Shown here in pieces: positions 1 to 6,153 of a stretch of DNA of 15,123 nt; position 1 is the stretch's first letter, and each line of letters begins with the position of its first letter. Position numbers and translations under genes: made by a program. The stretch spans positions 1 through 15,123 of the forward strand of contig JBKHEJ010000042.1 in NCBI GenBank assembly GCA_046540855.1, written 5' to 3'. A model generated the notes under the pieces. That model did no database searches. It was not told the DNA's origin and saw nothing but the letters and a program-made list of their open reading frames with translations. This stretch comes from T1Sed10-7 sp046540855. GTDB lineage: Bacteria; Actinomycetota; Nitriliruptoria; Nitriliruptorales; Nitriliruptoraceae.

Positions 1-1864
1 ATGTGACGCTCGAGGGCAATGACGAGTCGGTCATCGACGGCGTGGTGGCTGCCGGCTCGGCTGCTGGCGGCTCGGTGGCCGACCCCGCAGCGGCGGGTCC
101 GCTGCTCGGCGGGGCCTCAGCTCCGCCGGCCGGGGCCTGCTCGGGACCCGCACCCGCCCCGACGCCAGCGGCCTGCTCGGGACCCGCACCCGCCCCGACG
201 CCAGCGGCCTGCTCCTCCCCCACGCCCGTGTCCTGCTCCGCGGCAGCATCCGTCGCCGGGCCATCGGCCTGCTCCGTCACCGCGCCCGTCCCGGCGTCCG
301 TGGCCGGCTCCGAGCCCGCGTCCGTGCCCTCCTCGGGCAGCCGGGTACGCGTCTCGCCCGATGCCCAGCGCAGCGCAGCCTCATGGCGGTCGTCGGGCGT
401 GATCCCGGCTGCGACCATGCGGTCGTAGACGTCGCGCGCCTGCTCGTGCTTGCGCTGCCGGGCGTAGCCCCACAGCAGCTCGCGGTAGGTCGGCTCGTCG
501 ACGCTGACCCCCGCCGCCGACAGCTGCGCGACGAGCGCGTCGGCGCGCGCGAAGGCCTTGTCCCGCAGCAGCACCCCGAGCAGCCGGGACGCGTCGGCGC
601 TCGTGGGCGTGACGCCCTCGGCGAGCAGGTGCTCGAGCAGCGCGAGGGCCTCCTCCGCCCGCTTCGCGCTCACGAGCGCCCGCAGCAGCGGACCGTAGTG
701 GCGGCCGTGGGTGAGGGTCCCGTCCTTGCGCAGCCGCTCCAGCAGCGCGGCACCCTCGTCCAGACGACCCGCACGCACGAGACGCTCCACCAGATCGCGC
801 GCGACCTTGCGGTCCGGCGGCACCCCGTGGGCGGTCAGCTCCTCGAACAGCATCCAGGCGGTGTCCAGCTCCCCGGCCTTCAGGTGCCGACCGAGCACGT
901 CGGCGGCCTTGCCCGGCGGGACGGGGATCCCGAGGATCATCATCCAGTCGAGCACGCCAGAGGCCGCCGCACGCCGGCCGACCGCGAGGGAGACGTCGAT
1001 CAGCCCCTCGAGGTTCGCGCCCGAGGGGATCCGGCCGTCCGCGGCCAGCTCCAGCGCGACCGCCCAGGCGCCGGTGGCGTCCCCGGCCGCGATCCGTGCC
1101 TCCAGCACCGCGTTGCGGTGGAAGCTGGTCGGCTCCGTCCCGGCCGCGCGCATCGCCACCAGGGCCTGCTCCGCTGCTTCCGCGTCGCCAGCCTTGGCGT
1201 AGGCGAGCAGCAGCTCGGTGTGCACGTCGCCCGGCAGCGCGACCCCGGCCTGCTCGAGCCGCGCCAGCAGCTCCTGGGCACGGTCGGTGTGGCCCGCACG
1301 CGCGATCATGGCCACGAGCTCGGTGGCGAGCCGTGGGTCCGGCTTCACGCCGACCTGGAGCATCAGGTCCACCACGGTCCGGGTGTCCTTGATCGCCCGT
1401 CGGTCGAGGCAGTCCCGAAGCAGCGCGGTGTACTCGCTGGCGGAGGCTGCCTGGCCGTGCTGGGCCATCCGGCGCAGGACCGCCCGGGCCGCCGGGAAGC
1501 GCTGGGCGGCGAGGTAGACCGCGAGCACCCCGTGGGCCTGCTCGGCGGGAGGCTCCTCCCCCTCGCCGTGGAGCTGGTCCAGCATCGTGAGCGCCTCGCC
1601 CGTGCGGCCGGCGCGAGCCGTGGCCAGCGCCACGTCCCACCGCACCGGTCCGGCGAGCGAGATGCCCTGAGCCGCCATGCGATCGAAGAGACGCTGGGCA
1701 CCCTTCAGCTCCCGGGCGCCGAGGTAGGCCTTGACCAGCAGCTCGTAGTGCTGCGGTGTGAAGACGACCTGGCGGGCCTCCATCGAGGCCTCGACCTGCT
1801 GGATCATCCGGAGGTCACCGGCGAAGCGCTGCAGCGCCTCGAGGTACGTGTCGCGGTCGGTCAC
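1..1864 (-). CDS. Pentatricopeptide repeat (PPR) protein, C-terminal end outside window
   Basis: Predicted modular RNA-binding protein. The frame runs from a GTG at 1864 to the left edge without a stop (621 complete codons visible). After residue 1 the protein is tiled by exact 35-residue units: a degenerate one at residues 2-36, then 13 clear ones filling 37-491 with no insertion or gap. In all 13, unit position 31 is Gly; position 20 is usually Ala; AG or similar at 14-15, Leu/Met at 27 and Pro-Asp at 34-35 recur. This is the PPR consensus (helix-turn-helix, ending G-I/V-x-P-D), not the 34-residue TPR. Code positions 5/35 include T/D (unit 4), N/S (7), A/D (9), S/D (12) and R/D (13). Residues from about 495 form an Ala/Gly/Glu/Pro-rich, probably disordered tail. 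No signal peptide, membrane segment or nuclease domain is visible, so it is probably cytosolic. The start is supported by a strong Shine-Dalgarno site; an in-frame GTG 33 bases upstream lacks one. RNA binding is inferred from the family; the target is unknown. Confidence 0.9.
   Translation of the reverse strand, partial: MTDRDTYLEALQRFAGDLRMIQQVEASMEARQVVFTPQHYELLVKAYLGARELKGAQRLFDRMAAQGISLAGPVRWDVALATARAGRTGEALTMLDQLHGEGEEPPAEQAHGVLAVYLAAQRFPAARAVLRRMAQHGQAASASEYTALLRDCLDRRAIKDTRTVVDLMLQVGVKPDPRLATELVAMIARAGHTDRAQELLARLEQAGVALPGDVHTELLLAYAKAGDAEAAEQALVAMRAAGTEPTSFHRNAVLEARIAAGDATGAWAVALELAADGRIPSGANLEGLIDVSLAVGRRAAASGVLDWMMILGIPVPPGKAADVLGRHLKAGELDTAWMLFEELTAHGVPPDRKVARDLVERLVRAGRLDEGAALLERLRKDGTLTHGRHYGPLLRALVSAKRAEEALALLEHLLAEGVTPTSADASRLLGVLLRDKAFARADALVAQLSAAGVSVDEPTYRELLWGYARQRKHEQARDVYDRMVAAGITPDDRHEAALRWASGETRTRLPEEGTDAGSEPATDAGTGAVTEQADGPATDAAAEQDTGVGEEQAAGVGAGAGPEQAAGVGAGAGPEQAPAGGAEAPPSSGPAAAGSATEPPAAEPAATTPSMTDSSLPSSVT
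135..214. repeat. 36-bp tandem repeat inside the PPR gene tail
   Basis: Two identical 36-base copies lie at 135-170 and 171-206, followed by the first 8 bases of a third at 207-214. Because the unit is a multiple of three, the PPR protein frame is kept and a 12-residue Ala/Gly/Val/Pro/Glu/Gln unit is duplicated in its low-complexity tail. Copy number probably varies between strains by slippage or recombination (inference). Confidence 0.95.
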
Positions 1865-1870
1865 GGGACG

Positions 1871-1880
1871 CCCTCCCTCC
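1871..1880 (-). promoter_or_regulatory. Ribosome binding site of the PPR gene
   Basis: On the minus strand this reads GGAGGGAGGG, six bases before the GTG at 1864. It decides that start over the in-frame GTG at 1897 and supports a real gene whose frame has no early ATG. Confidence 0.75.
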
Positions 1881-1927
1881 CCGGGGCGACGCGGCACGTC
1901 CGGCGGCTGCGTTCCCACCCACGGGCT

Positions 1928-1949
1928 GGCACGCTGCTCCACGCGTGCC
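1928..1949. promoter_or_regulatory. Inverted repeat in the PPR/RNase Z divergent gap
   Basis: GGCACGC (1928-1934) pairs perfectly with GCGTGCC (1943-1949) around an 8-base loop. It lies 64 bases upstream of the PPR start and would fall in the PPR mRNA leader if transcription starts farther right. It could be an operator or an RNA hairpin; its function is unknown. Confidence 0.5.
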
Positions 1950-1954
1950 GATGG

Positions 1955-1973
1955 CCGGCCGGATCTCGGCCGG
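1955..1973. promoter_or_regulatory. Second inverted repeat in the divergent gap
   Basis: CCGGCCG (1955-1961) and CGGCCGG (1967-1973) form a perfect 7-bp stem with a 5-base loop, five bases beyond the preceding dyad. Two tandem hairpins in a gap of 178 bases suggest a regulatory role, but GC-rich DNA produces such dyads readily. Confidence 0.45.
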
Positions 1974-1978
1974 ACGAC

Positions 1979-2019
1979 GGACCGTAGCGCCTCGACGGGG
2001 TTGACGACGAGTACGGTCC
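1979..2019. promoter_or_regulatory. Spaced 8-bp dyad with possible divergent -10 elements
   Basis: GGACCGTA (1979-1986) is the exact reverse complement of TACGGTCC (2012-2019), with 25 bases between. Each arm carries TACGGT, which fits the actinobacterial -10 pattern TAnnnT and reads outward toward the gene on its side. The right arm would place RNase Z transcription a few bases before its ribosome binding site at 2032-2036. No good -35 hexamer sits at the right distance, so the promoter reading is weak; a regulator binding site is an alternative. Confidence 0.35.
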
Positions 2020-2042
2020 TGAGACGACGGCGAGGACGTGGG

Positions 2043-2969
2043 ATGTCAGGTCGTGAGCTGCTCATCCTCGGGACCGCGAGCCAGGTCCCGACACGGACGC
2101 GCGCGCACCACGCGGCCCTGCTGCGCTTCGACGGCCACGGCATCCTGCTCGACCCTGGCGAGGGGACGCAGCGCCAGCTCTCGCTCGCGCGCGTGGCGGT
2201 GTCGAGCATCCAGCGCATCTGCATCACCCACGCCCACGGCGACCACTGCCTCGGGCTCCCGGGCGTCCTGCAACGCCTCGCGCTCGACGGCATCGAGCAC
2301 CCGGTCGTGCTCCACTACCCCGAGGAGGCGGCCCGCTACATCACGGCCCTGCGCAACGCCTCGGCGAGCAGCGCCGGTGCCGTGGTGGAGGAACGACCGG
2401 CTCGCCCCGGCGTGCTCAGCACCGAGCCGCCGCTGACCGTTCAGGCCCGGGCGCTCTCCCACGTCATCCCGACGCTCGGCTACCGCTTCTCGCAACCGGA
2501 AGGGCGGCACCTGCTGCCGGAGCGCCTCGAGGCCCTCGGGATCCCCGACGAGGCGCGCAGCGACCTCGTCGAGACCGGTTCGGTCCGGGTCGACGGACGC
2601 CGCGTGCAGCTCGAGGAGGTGAGCACCGCCCGGCCGGGGGTGCACATCGCCCACGTGATGGACACGCGGGACTGCCCCGGCGCACGCGAGCTCGCCGAGG
2701 CGGCGGACCTGCTGCTGATCGAGGCCACCTTCCTCTCCTCCGAGCAGGACCTCGCCGAGGCAGCGGGGCACCTCACCGCGGCGCAGGCCGCCCGCATCGG
2801 CCACGAGGCGGGTGCGCGCCGGGTGGTGCTCACCCACCTGTCACGGCGCTACCCGGGCACCGCAGCGCACCTCGCCGAGGCGCGCGCGGCCGCGCCCGCC
2901 CTGGACGTGCACGTCGCGCAGGACCTGGAGCTCGTCCCGCTGCAGGGGCCTGTCACGCGGCTGGCCTGA
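2043..2969 (+). CDS. rnz: Ribonuclease Z-like metallo-beta-lactamase (tRNA 3' endonuclease)
   Basis: Predicted zinc endonuclease that cuts pre-tRNA after the discriminator base. At 308 residues it has the short bacterial RNase Z length. Visible metal ligands are H63, H65, D67 and H68 (HAHGDH), H140 (followed by P-T-L-G-Y), D207 (M-D-T-R-D) and H265 (L-T-H-L-S-R-R-Y). An LGIP-containing segment at about 150-170 fits the flexible substrate arm, and GHLTA occurs at 242-246. The family HEAT motif reads I226-E-A-T here, so its His is replaced. ATG at 2043 is chosen because GAGGA (2032-2036) precedes it by six bases and the N terminus then begins at the conserved L-G-T-A strand; the frame is open farther upstream but lacks family similarity there. 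The gene is divergent from the PPR gene and convergent with dapB. Another tRNA- or RNA-processing MBL enzyme is the alternative. Confidence 0.85.
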   Translation: MSGRELLILGTASQVPTRTRAHHAALLRFDGHGILLDPGEGTQRQLSLARVAVSSIQRICITHAHGDHCLGLPGVLQRLALDGIEHPVVLHYPEEAARYITALRNASASSAGAVVEERPARPGVLSTEPPLTVQARALSHVIPTLGYRFSQPEGRHLLPERLEALGIPDEARSDLVETGSVRVDGRRVQLEEVSTARPGVHIAHVMDTRDCPGARELAEAADLLLIEATFLSSEQDLAEAAGHLTAAQAARIGHEAGARRVVLTHLSRRYPGTAAHLAEARAAAPALDVHVAQDLELVPLQGPVTRLA

Positions 2970-2970
2970 C

Positions 2971-3024
2971 CGGGTGCTGCGCCGCGCCCGACGCGCGCTG
3001 CGGCGGCAGCCGGGCCGCACCCGA
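2971..3024. terminator. Possible bidirectional terminator between rnz and dapB
   Basis: The 97-base convergent gap holds nested dyads: CGGGTGC (2971-2977) with GCACCCG (3018-3024), and GCTGCGCCGC (2976-2985) with GCGGCGGCAGC (3000-3010), the latter with one bulge. There is no T tract on either side. Position suggests termination, but the structure is only inferred. Confidence 0.35.
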
Positions 3025-3066
3025 GACGCGACGCCGGCGGGCGGGTCCGTTCCGCGCCGAGAGCAC

Positions 3067-3855
3067 CTAGAGCACGGCGTCCAGGCCGACCTCGAGGCCG
3101 TCCAACCCCGCGACGGTCCGGCAGGCGAGCAGCACCCCCGGCATGAACGAGGTGCGGTCGATCGAGTCGTGCCGGATCGTCAGGGTCTGCCCCGTCCCCC
3201 CGAACAGCACCTCCTGGTGGGCGACCAGACCCGGCAGCCGCACGCTGTGGACCCGGATGCCGGCGTGATCCGCGCCGCGCGCCCCCGGGTGGTGGGCGTC
3301 GCCGAGCGGCACGCTCGGCGCGGTCCCGCGGGCCTCGGCCAACAGCTCGGCGGTCCGCAGCGCCGTGCCGGAGGGGGCGTCCACCTTGCCGTCATGGTGG
3401 AGCTCCACCACCTCGACGTGGGGCAGGTAGCGGGCCGCCTCGGCGGCGAAGCGCAGGAGCAGGACCGCCCCGATCGCGAAGTTCGGGGCGACCAGGGCGT
3501 TGGCGGTGGAGCCCGCCGCGAGCTCGCGGGCCCGGGACAGCTGCACCTCGCTGATGCCGGTGGCCCCGACGACGGCGTGGATGCCGTGCTCGAGCAGCCA
3601 GAGGAGGTTCTCCCCCACGCTCGCCGGGCCGGTGAACTCGACCGCCACCTCGACGTCGGCGTCGGTGAGGGCGTCGAGGTGCTCGGCGACGACGAGGTCG
3701 CCCTCCGGCCCGTCGAGCCGGGCGACCTCCGACAGCGACCGGCCGGCGGCACCGGGGTCGACGGCCGCGACGAGGGTGAGGTCCTCCGCCGCGGCGACGG
3801 CACGGCAGACCTCCGCACCCATGCGCCCCGCCGCCCCGACGATCCCGATCCGCAC
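3067..3855 (-). CDS. dapB: 4-hydroxy-tetrahydrodipicolinate reductase
   Basis: NAD(P)H-dependent cytosolic enzyme of the diaminopimelate/lysine pathway, reducing 4-hydroxy-tetrahydrodipicolinate to tetrahydrodipicolinate. It has 262 residues, usual for the family. The N-terminal Rossmann motif GAAGRMG is at 7-13, FTGP at 74-77 and VGATG at 96-100. The family signature ELHHDGKVDAPSGTA spans 151-165, with catalytic H153 and K157 and the substrate-binding SGT. GTG at 3855 is chosen because GAGG lies five bases upstream and it opens directly onto the first beta strand; the frame extends farther upstream without homology. The gene begins 20 bases after the MBL-fold gene stops, so it is probably the last gene of the M16-MBL-dapB transcript. 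Confidence 0.96.
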   Translation of the reverse strand: MRIGIVGAAGRMGAEVCRAVAAAEDLTLVAAVDPGAAGRSLSEVARLDGPEGDLVVAEHLDALTDADVEVAVEFTGPASVGENLLWLLEHGIHAVVGATGISEVQLSRARELAAGSTANALVAPNFAIGAVLLLRFAAEAARYLPHVEVVELHHDGKVDAPSGTALRTAELLAEARGTAPSVPLGDAHHPGARGADHAGIRVHSVRLPGLVAHQEVLFGGTGQTLTIRHDSIDRTSFMPGVLLACRTVAGLDGLEVGLDAVL

Positions 3856-3875
3856 ACCCACCTCGCTGTCCGCCG

Positions 3876-4703
3876 TCAGCGTCCAGCGTAGGGGTCGCCG
3901 GCGGCCGTGGCCGCCGCCCGGCTGAGCGCGGTCCGGGTCGTCGGCTCGGGGAAGGGCGAGAGGACGAGCGCGCTCGCGAGCGAGCGGCTCCCACCCACGG
4001 TCTCCCGGCACAGCGCCGCGAGGTGGGCGTGCTGCTGGCGGCGGGTGGACAGCAGCCGCCGGTCGGCCGGGGCCCCGTGACCGGGGACGACCACCTCGGG
4101 GTCGAGCGACTCGAGGCGCGCGAGCGTGGCCGGCCACTCGAAGGGGTGGGCGTCCTCGAAGGCCGGCGGGGCGCCGACCTCGACGAGGTCACCGGCGAGG
4201 ACGGTGTCGGCGTCGGGGACGTGCAGGACGAGGTCGTGGTCGGTGTGCCCCTGGCCGAGCAGCAGCAGGTCCACGTCGCGGTCGCCGAGGTCGAGGCGGT
4301 GCGAGCTCTCGACGAGGTGGTCCGGGACCGGGATGGGGCTCGCTCGAAGGTGGGGCCGCTGCTCCTCCGCGATCCATCCGAGCCACCGTTCGCGCTCCGC
4401 CACGCCGTGCCGGGCGAGGGTCTCGCGGCACCCGCGGCTCGCGTACAGCGGCAGCCCCGGGAACGCCCCGGCCCCGAGGCTGTGGTCGAGGTGGGCGTGG
4501 GTCAGCACCACCGCGGTCGGTGGCCCGCAGGGCAGCGCCGTGAGGTGGCGGCGCACCTCCGCAGCCTCGTACAGCGAGGTGCGGGTGTCGACGAGCAGCA
4601 CCTCGTGGTCGCCGGCCACCACCGTCACGTTCACGTCGAAGGGGTCGTAGCGCCGCACCCAGATGCGGTCGGCGACCTCCTGCCAGCCCGTGACCGACGC
4701 CAT
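3876..4703 (-). CDS. MBL-fold metallo-hydrolase of unknown substrate
   Basis: Predicted cytosolic dinuclear metal hydrolase, 275 residues, with no signal peptide. The metal site is complete: H69-x-H71-x-D73-H74 (THAHLDH), H153 in GQGHTDHD, D172 in LAGDLVE and H209 in VVPGHG. The HTDHD and AGD motifs resemble the broad glyoxalase II/beta-lactamase-like group rather than RNase Z or RNase J, and no beta-CASP domain is present. Its ATG overlaps the stop of the M16 peptidase gene by one base (TGATG), implying translational coupling, and dapB follows after 20 bases. The substrate cannot be read from the sequence; involvement in peptide or cell-wall precursor metabolism would be speculation from neighbours only. 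The C-terminal 60 residues are Ala/Arg-rich and not recognised. Confidence 0.87.
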   Translation of the reverse strand: MASVTGWQEVADRIWVRRYDPFDVNVTVVAGDHEVLLVDTRTSLYEAAEVRRHLTALPCGPPTAVVLTHAHLDHSLGAGAFPGLPLYASRGCRETLARHGVAERERWLGWIAEEQRPHLRASPIPVPDHLVESSHRLDLGDRDVDLLLLGQGHTDHDLVLHVPDADTVLAGDLVEVGAPPAFEDAHPFEWPATLARLESLDPEVVVPGHGAPADRRLLSTRRQQHAHLAALCRETVGGSRSLASALVLSPFPEPTTRTALSRAAATAAGDPYAGR

Positions 4704-5968
4704 CAGGCGAGCGCCGCGGCGAAGCGCTCGCCCGCGTCCTCGTCGAAGGGGCCGACCACGGCGAGGTCGTGCGGGCCGGCGTGCAGCCGTGCAGCCACGG
4801 CCCGCACGGCGTCGACCTCGACCGCCTCGATGCGGGCGAGCGCCTCGTCGACGCCGACGGCGGGCGCGCCGGTCACCAGGCGGCGGCCGAGCCGGGCCAT
4901 GCGGGAGGCCGGATCCTCCAGCCCGAGCACGGTGCTGCCCGTCAGCATGCCCTTGGCGCGCTCGACCTCGGCGGGCGTGACGTCCTCGGCGAGCCGGGTG
5001 AGCTCGGTGCGCAGCAGGGCCAGGACCTGCTCGACGTGGCGGGGCGCGGTCCCGACGTAGGCACCGACGAGACCGGCGTCGGTGTAGGAAGCGGCGTAGC
5101 TGAAGGTGCTGTAGGCCAACCCACGGTCCTCCCGGATGCCCTGGAACAGCCGCGAGGACATCCCCCCGCCGAGCACGGTGTCCAGCACCCTCAGCGCGAA
5201 ACGGTCCTCGTCGTGGTGGTCGAGCCCCCCGCCGCCGAGCACGACGTGCGCCTGCTCGCTCGGGCGGGGGCGGACGCGGACCTGGCCACGGGCGTAGGCC
5301 GCTGCCGGGACGCGCCCGTCCGGGCCGCTCCCGGGCCGGGTGAGGTCACCGACGAGCTCCGTCACCGACGCGACCAGCCGATCGTGGTCCACGTTTCCGG
5401 CCGCAGCGACCACCAGCTGCTCGGGCCGGTAGCGGTCGAGGTAGTAGGCGTGGATCGTGTCCCGGTCGAGCGACCGGATCGAGGTGGGCGACCCGAGCGT
5501 CTCGGCGGCCAGCGGGTGCGCCCCGAGCACGGCGTGCGCGAACTCGGTGTGCACGAGCTCGTCGGGGGCATCATGGAGCGCGTCCAGCTCGGCGAGGATG
5601 ACCTGCCGCTCCGCTTCGACGTCCTCCGGCCGGTTGCGCGCGTCGATGACCATGTCGGCGAGCACGTCGAGGGCGAGCGCGAGGTCGGTGTCGCGGACCC
5701 GGGCGTGGAAGCAGGTCACCTCCTTGTCGGTGAAGGCGTTCAGCTCCCCGCCGACGGCATCGAGCGCCTCGGCGATGTCGCGGGCGGAGCGCCGCCCGGT
5801 GCCCTTGAAGAGGAGGTGCTCGAGGAAGTGGGAGCAACCCGCCTGAGCGGGGTGCTCGTCGCGCGAGCCGACCGCGAACCACAGCCCCAACGCGACCGAG
5901 CGGACCGAGGGCATGGTCTCGGAGACGACCCGGACCCCGGTGGTCAGCCGGGTTTGCTGCTCGGACAC
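4703..5968 (-). CDS. M16-family zinc peptidase (pitrilysin/processing-peptidase-like)
   Basis: Predicted zinc metallopeptidase of 421 residues, the single-chain size of bacterial processing-peptidase homologues (like YmxG/MlpA). The inverted zinc motif HFLEH is at 47-51 with catalytic E50; the third ligand is probably E127 in the E-R-Q-V-I-L-A-E-L-D segment. ELNAFTDKE at about 75-83 and the C-terminal REDRGLAYSTFSY element (the family R/Y substrate-binding pair) are also present. GTG at 5968 is chosen because GAGG lies just upstream and the protein then starts with the typical short lead into the L-x-x-G-x-x-V strand; the longer frame upstream is Arg-rich and runs back toward the pnp terminator. 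No signal peptide is seen. M16 genes follow pnp in many Gram-positive bacteria. The substrate is unknown. Confidence 0.92.
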   Translation of the reverse strand: MSEQQTRLTTGVRVVSETMPSVRSVALGLWFAVGSRDEHPAQAGCSHFLEHLLFKGTGRRSARDIAEALDAVGGELNAFTDKEVTCFHARVRDTDLALALDVLADMVIDARNRPEDVEAERQVILAELDALHDAPDELVHTEFAHAVLGAHPLAAETLGSPTSIRSLDRDTIHAYYLDRYRPEQLVVAAAGNVDHDRLVASVTELVGDLTRPGSGPDGRVPAAAYARGQVRVRPRPSEQAHVVLGGGGLDHHDEDRFALRVLDTVLGGGMSSRLFQGIREDRGLAYSTFSYAASYTDAGLVGAYVGTAPRHVEQVLALLRTELTRLAEDVTPAEVERAKGMLTGSTVLGLEDPASRMARLGRRLVTGAPAVGVDEALARIEAVEVDAVRAVAARLHAGPHDLAVVGPFDEDAGERFAAALA

Positions 5969-6040
5969 GGTCGCCTCACGGGCTCGGCGTGGCGGGTGGT
6001 GGGCTCGCCCGCAGCGTAGGGGTCCCCGCCGCATCCGGCC

Positions 6041-6078
6041 TCGTGGGGCACGGGCCTGCGGCCGGCACGGGCCCACGA
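6041..6078. promoter_or_regulatory. Dyad with internal direct repeat upstream of the M16 gene
   Basis: TCGTGGG (6041-6047) pairs with CCCACGA (6072-6078), and GGCC-TGC-GGCC forms an inner hairpin (6053-6063). The 10-mer GGCACGGGCC also occurs twice in direct orientation (6047-6056 and 6064-6073). It may be an operator or leader structure for the M16-MBL-dapB transcript. No convincing promoter hexamers are seen nearby. Confidence 0.35.
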
Positions 6079-6103
6079 CGCACCCAGGGGCCGGTGACGC
6101 ACC

Positions 6104-6129
6104 GGTGGGCGGCCCGAAGGCCGCCCACC
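6104..6129 (-). terminator. Hairpin with UUCG tetraloop after pnp
   Basis: On the minus strand GGTGGGCGGCC (6129-6119) and GGCCGCCCACC (6114-6104) form a perfect 11-bp stem closed by TTCG, the very stable C(UUCG)G tetraloop. It begins 24 bases past the pnp stop. No T tract follows, which is common in GC-rich actinobacteria. It may end transcription or protect the pnp mRNA 3' end, with partial read-through into the M16 gene. Confidence 0.72.
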
Positions 6130-6153
6130 AGTGTGCGGTGCGACGTGCGGTGC

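Noticed and set aside
135..214. CRISPR-like repeats
   Set aside because: The copies are directly adjacent with no spacers and keep the reading frame; this is a coding tandem repeat.
381..1640. 419-residue Arg/Gly/Ala-rich frame on the minus strand over the PPR gene
   Set aside because: Wrong reading frame of the PPR gene; its composition is typical of out-of-frame GC-rich DNA.
383..1987. 534-residue open frame on the plus strand opposite the PPR gene
   Set aside because: It is an antisense shadow. The minus-strand frame gives a perfect 35-residue repeat register and a good ribosome binding site, whereas this one has no recognisable domain.
2001..2006. TTGACG as a -35 hexamer for RNase Z
   Set aside because: The position 17 bases downstream reads ACGACG, not a -10, and would place the transcript start at or beyond the ribosome binding site.
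6013..6018. TACGCT on the minus strand as a -10 for the M16 gene
   Set aside because: It fits TAnnnT, but no -35-like hexamer lies 16-18 bases upstream, and a similar string occurs inside the neighbouring MBL coding sequence, so it is probably chance.
4769..6019. 416-residue open frame on the plus strand
   Set aside because: Antisense shadow of the M16 peptidase gene.
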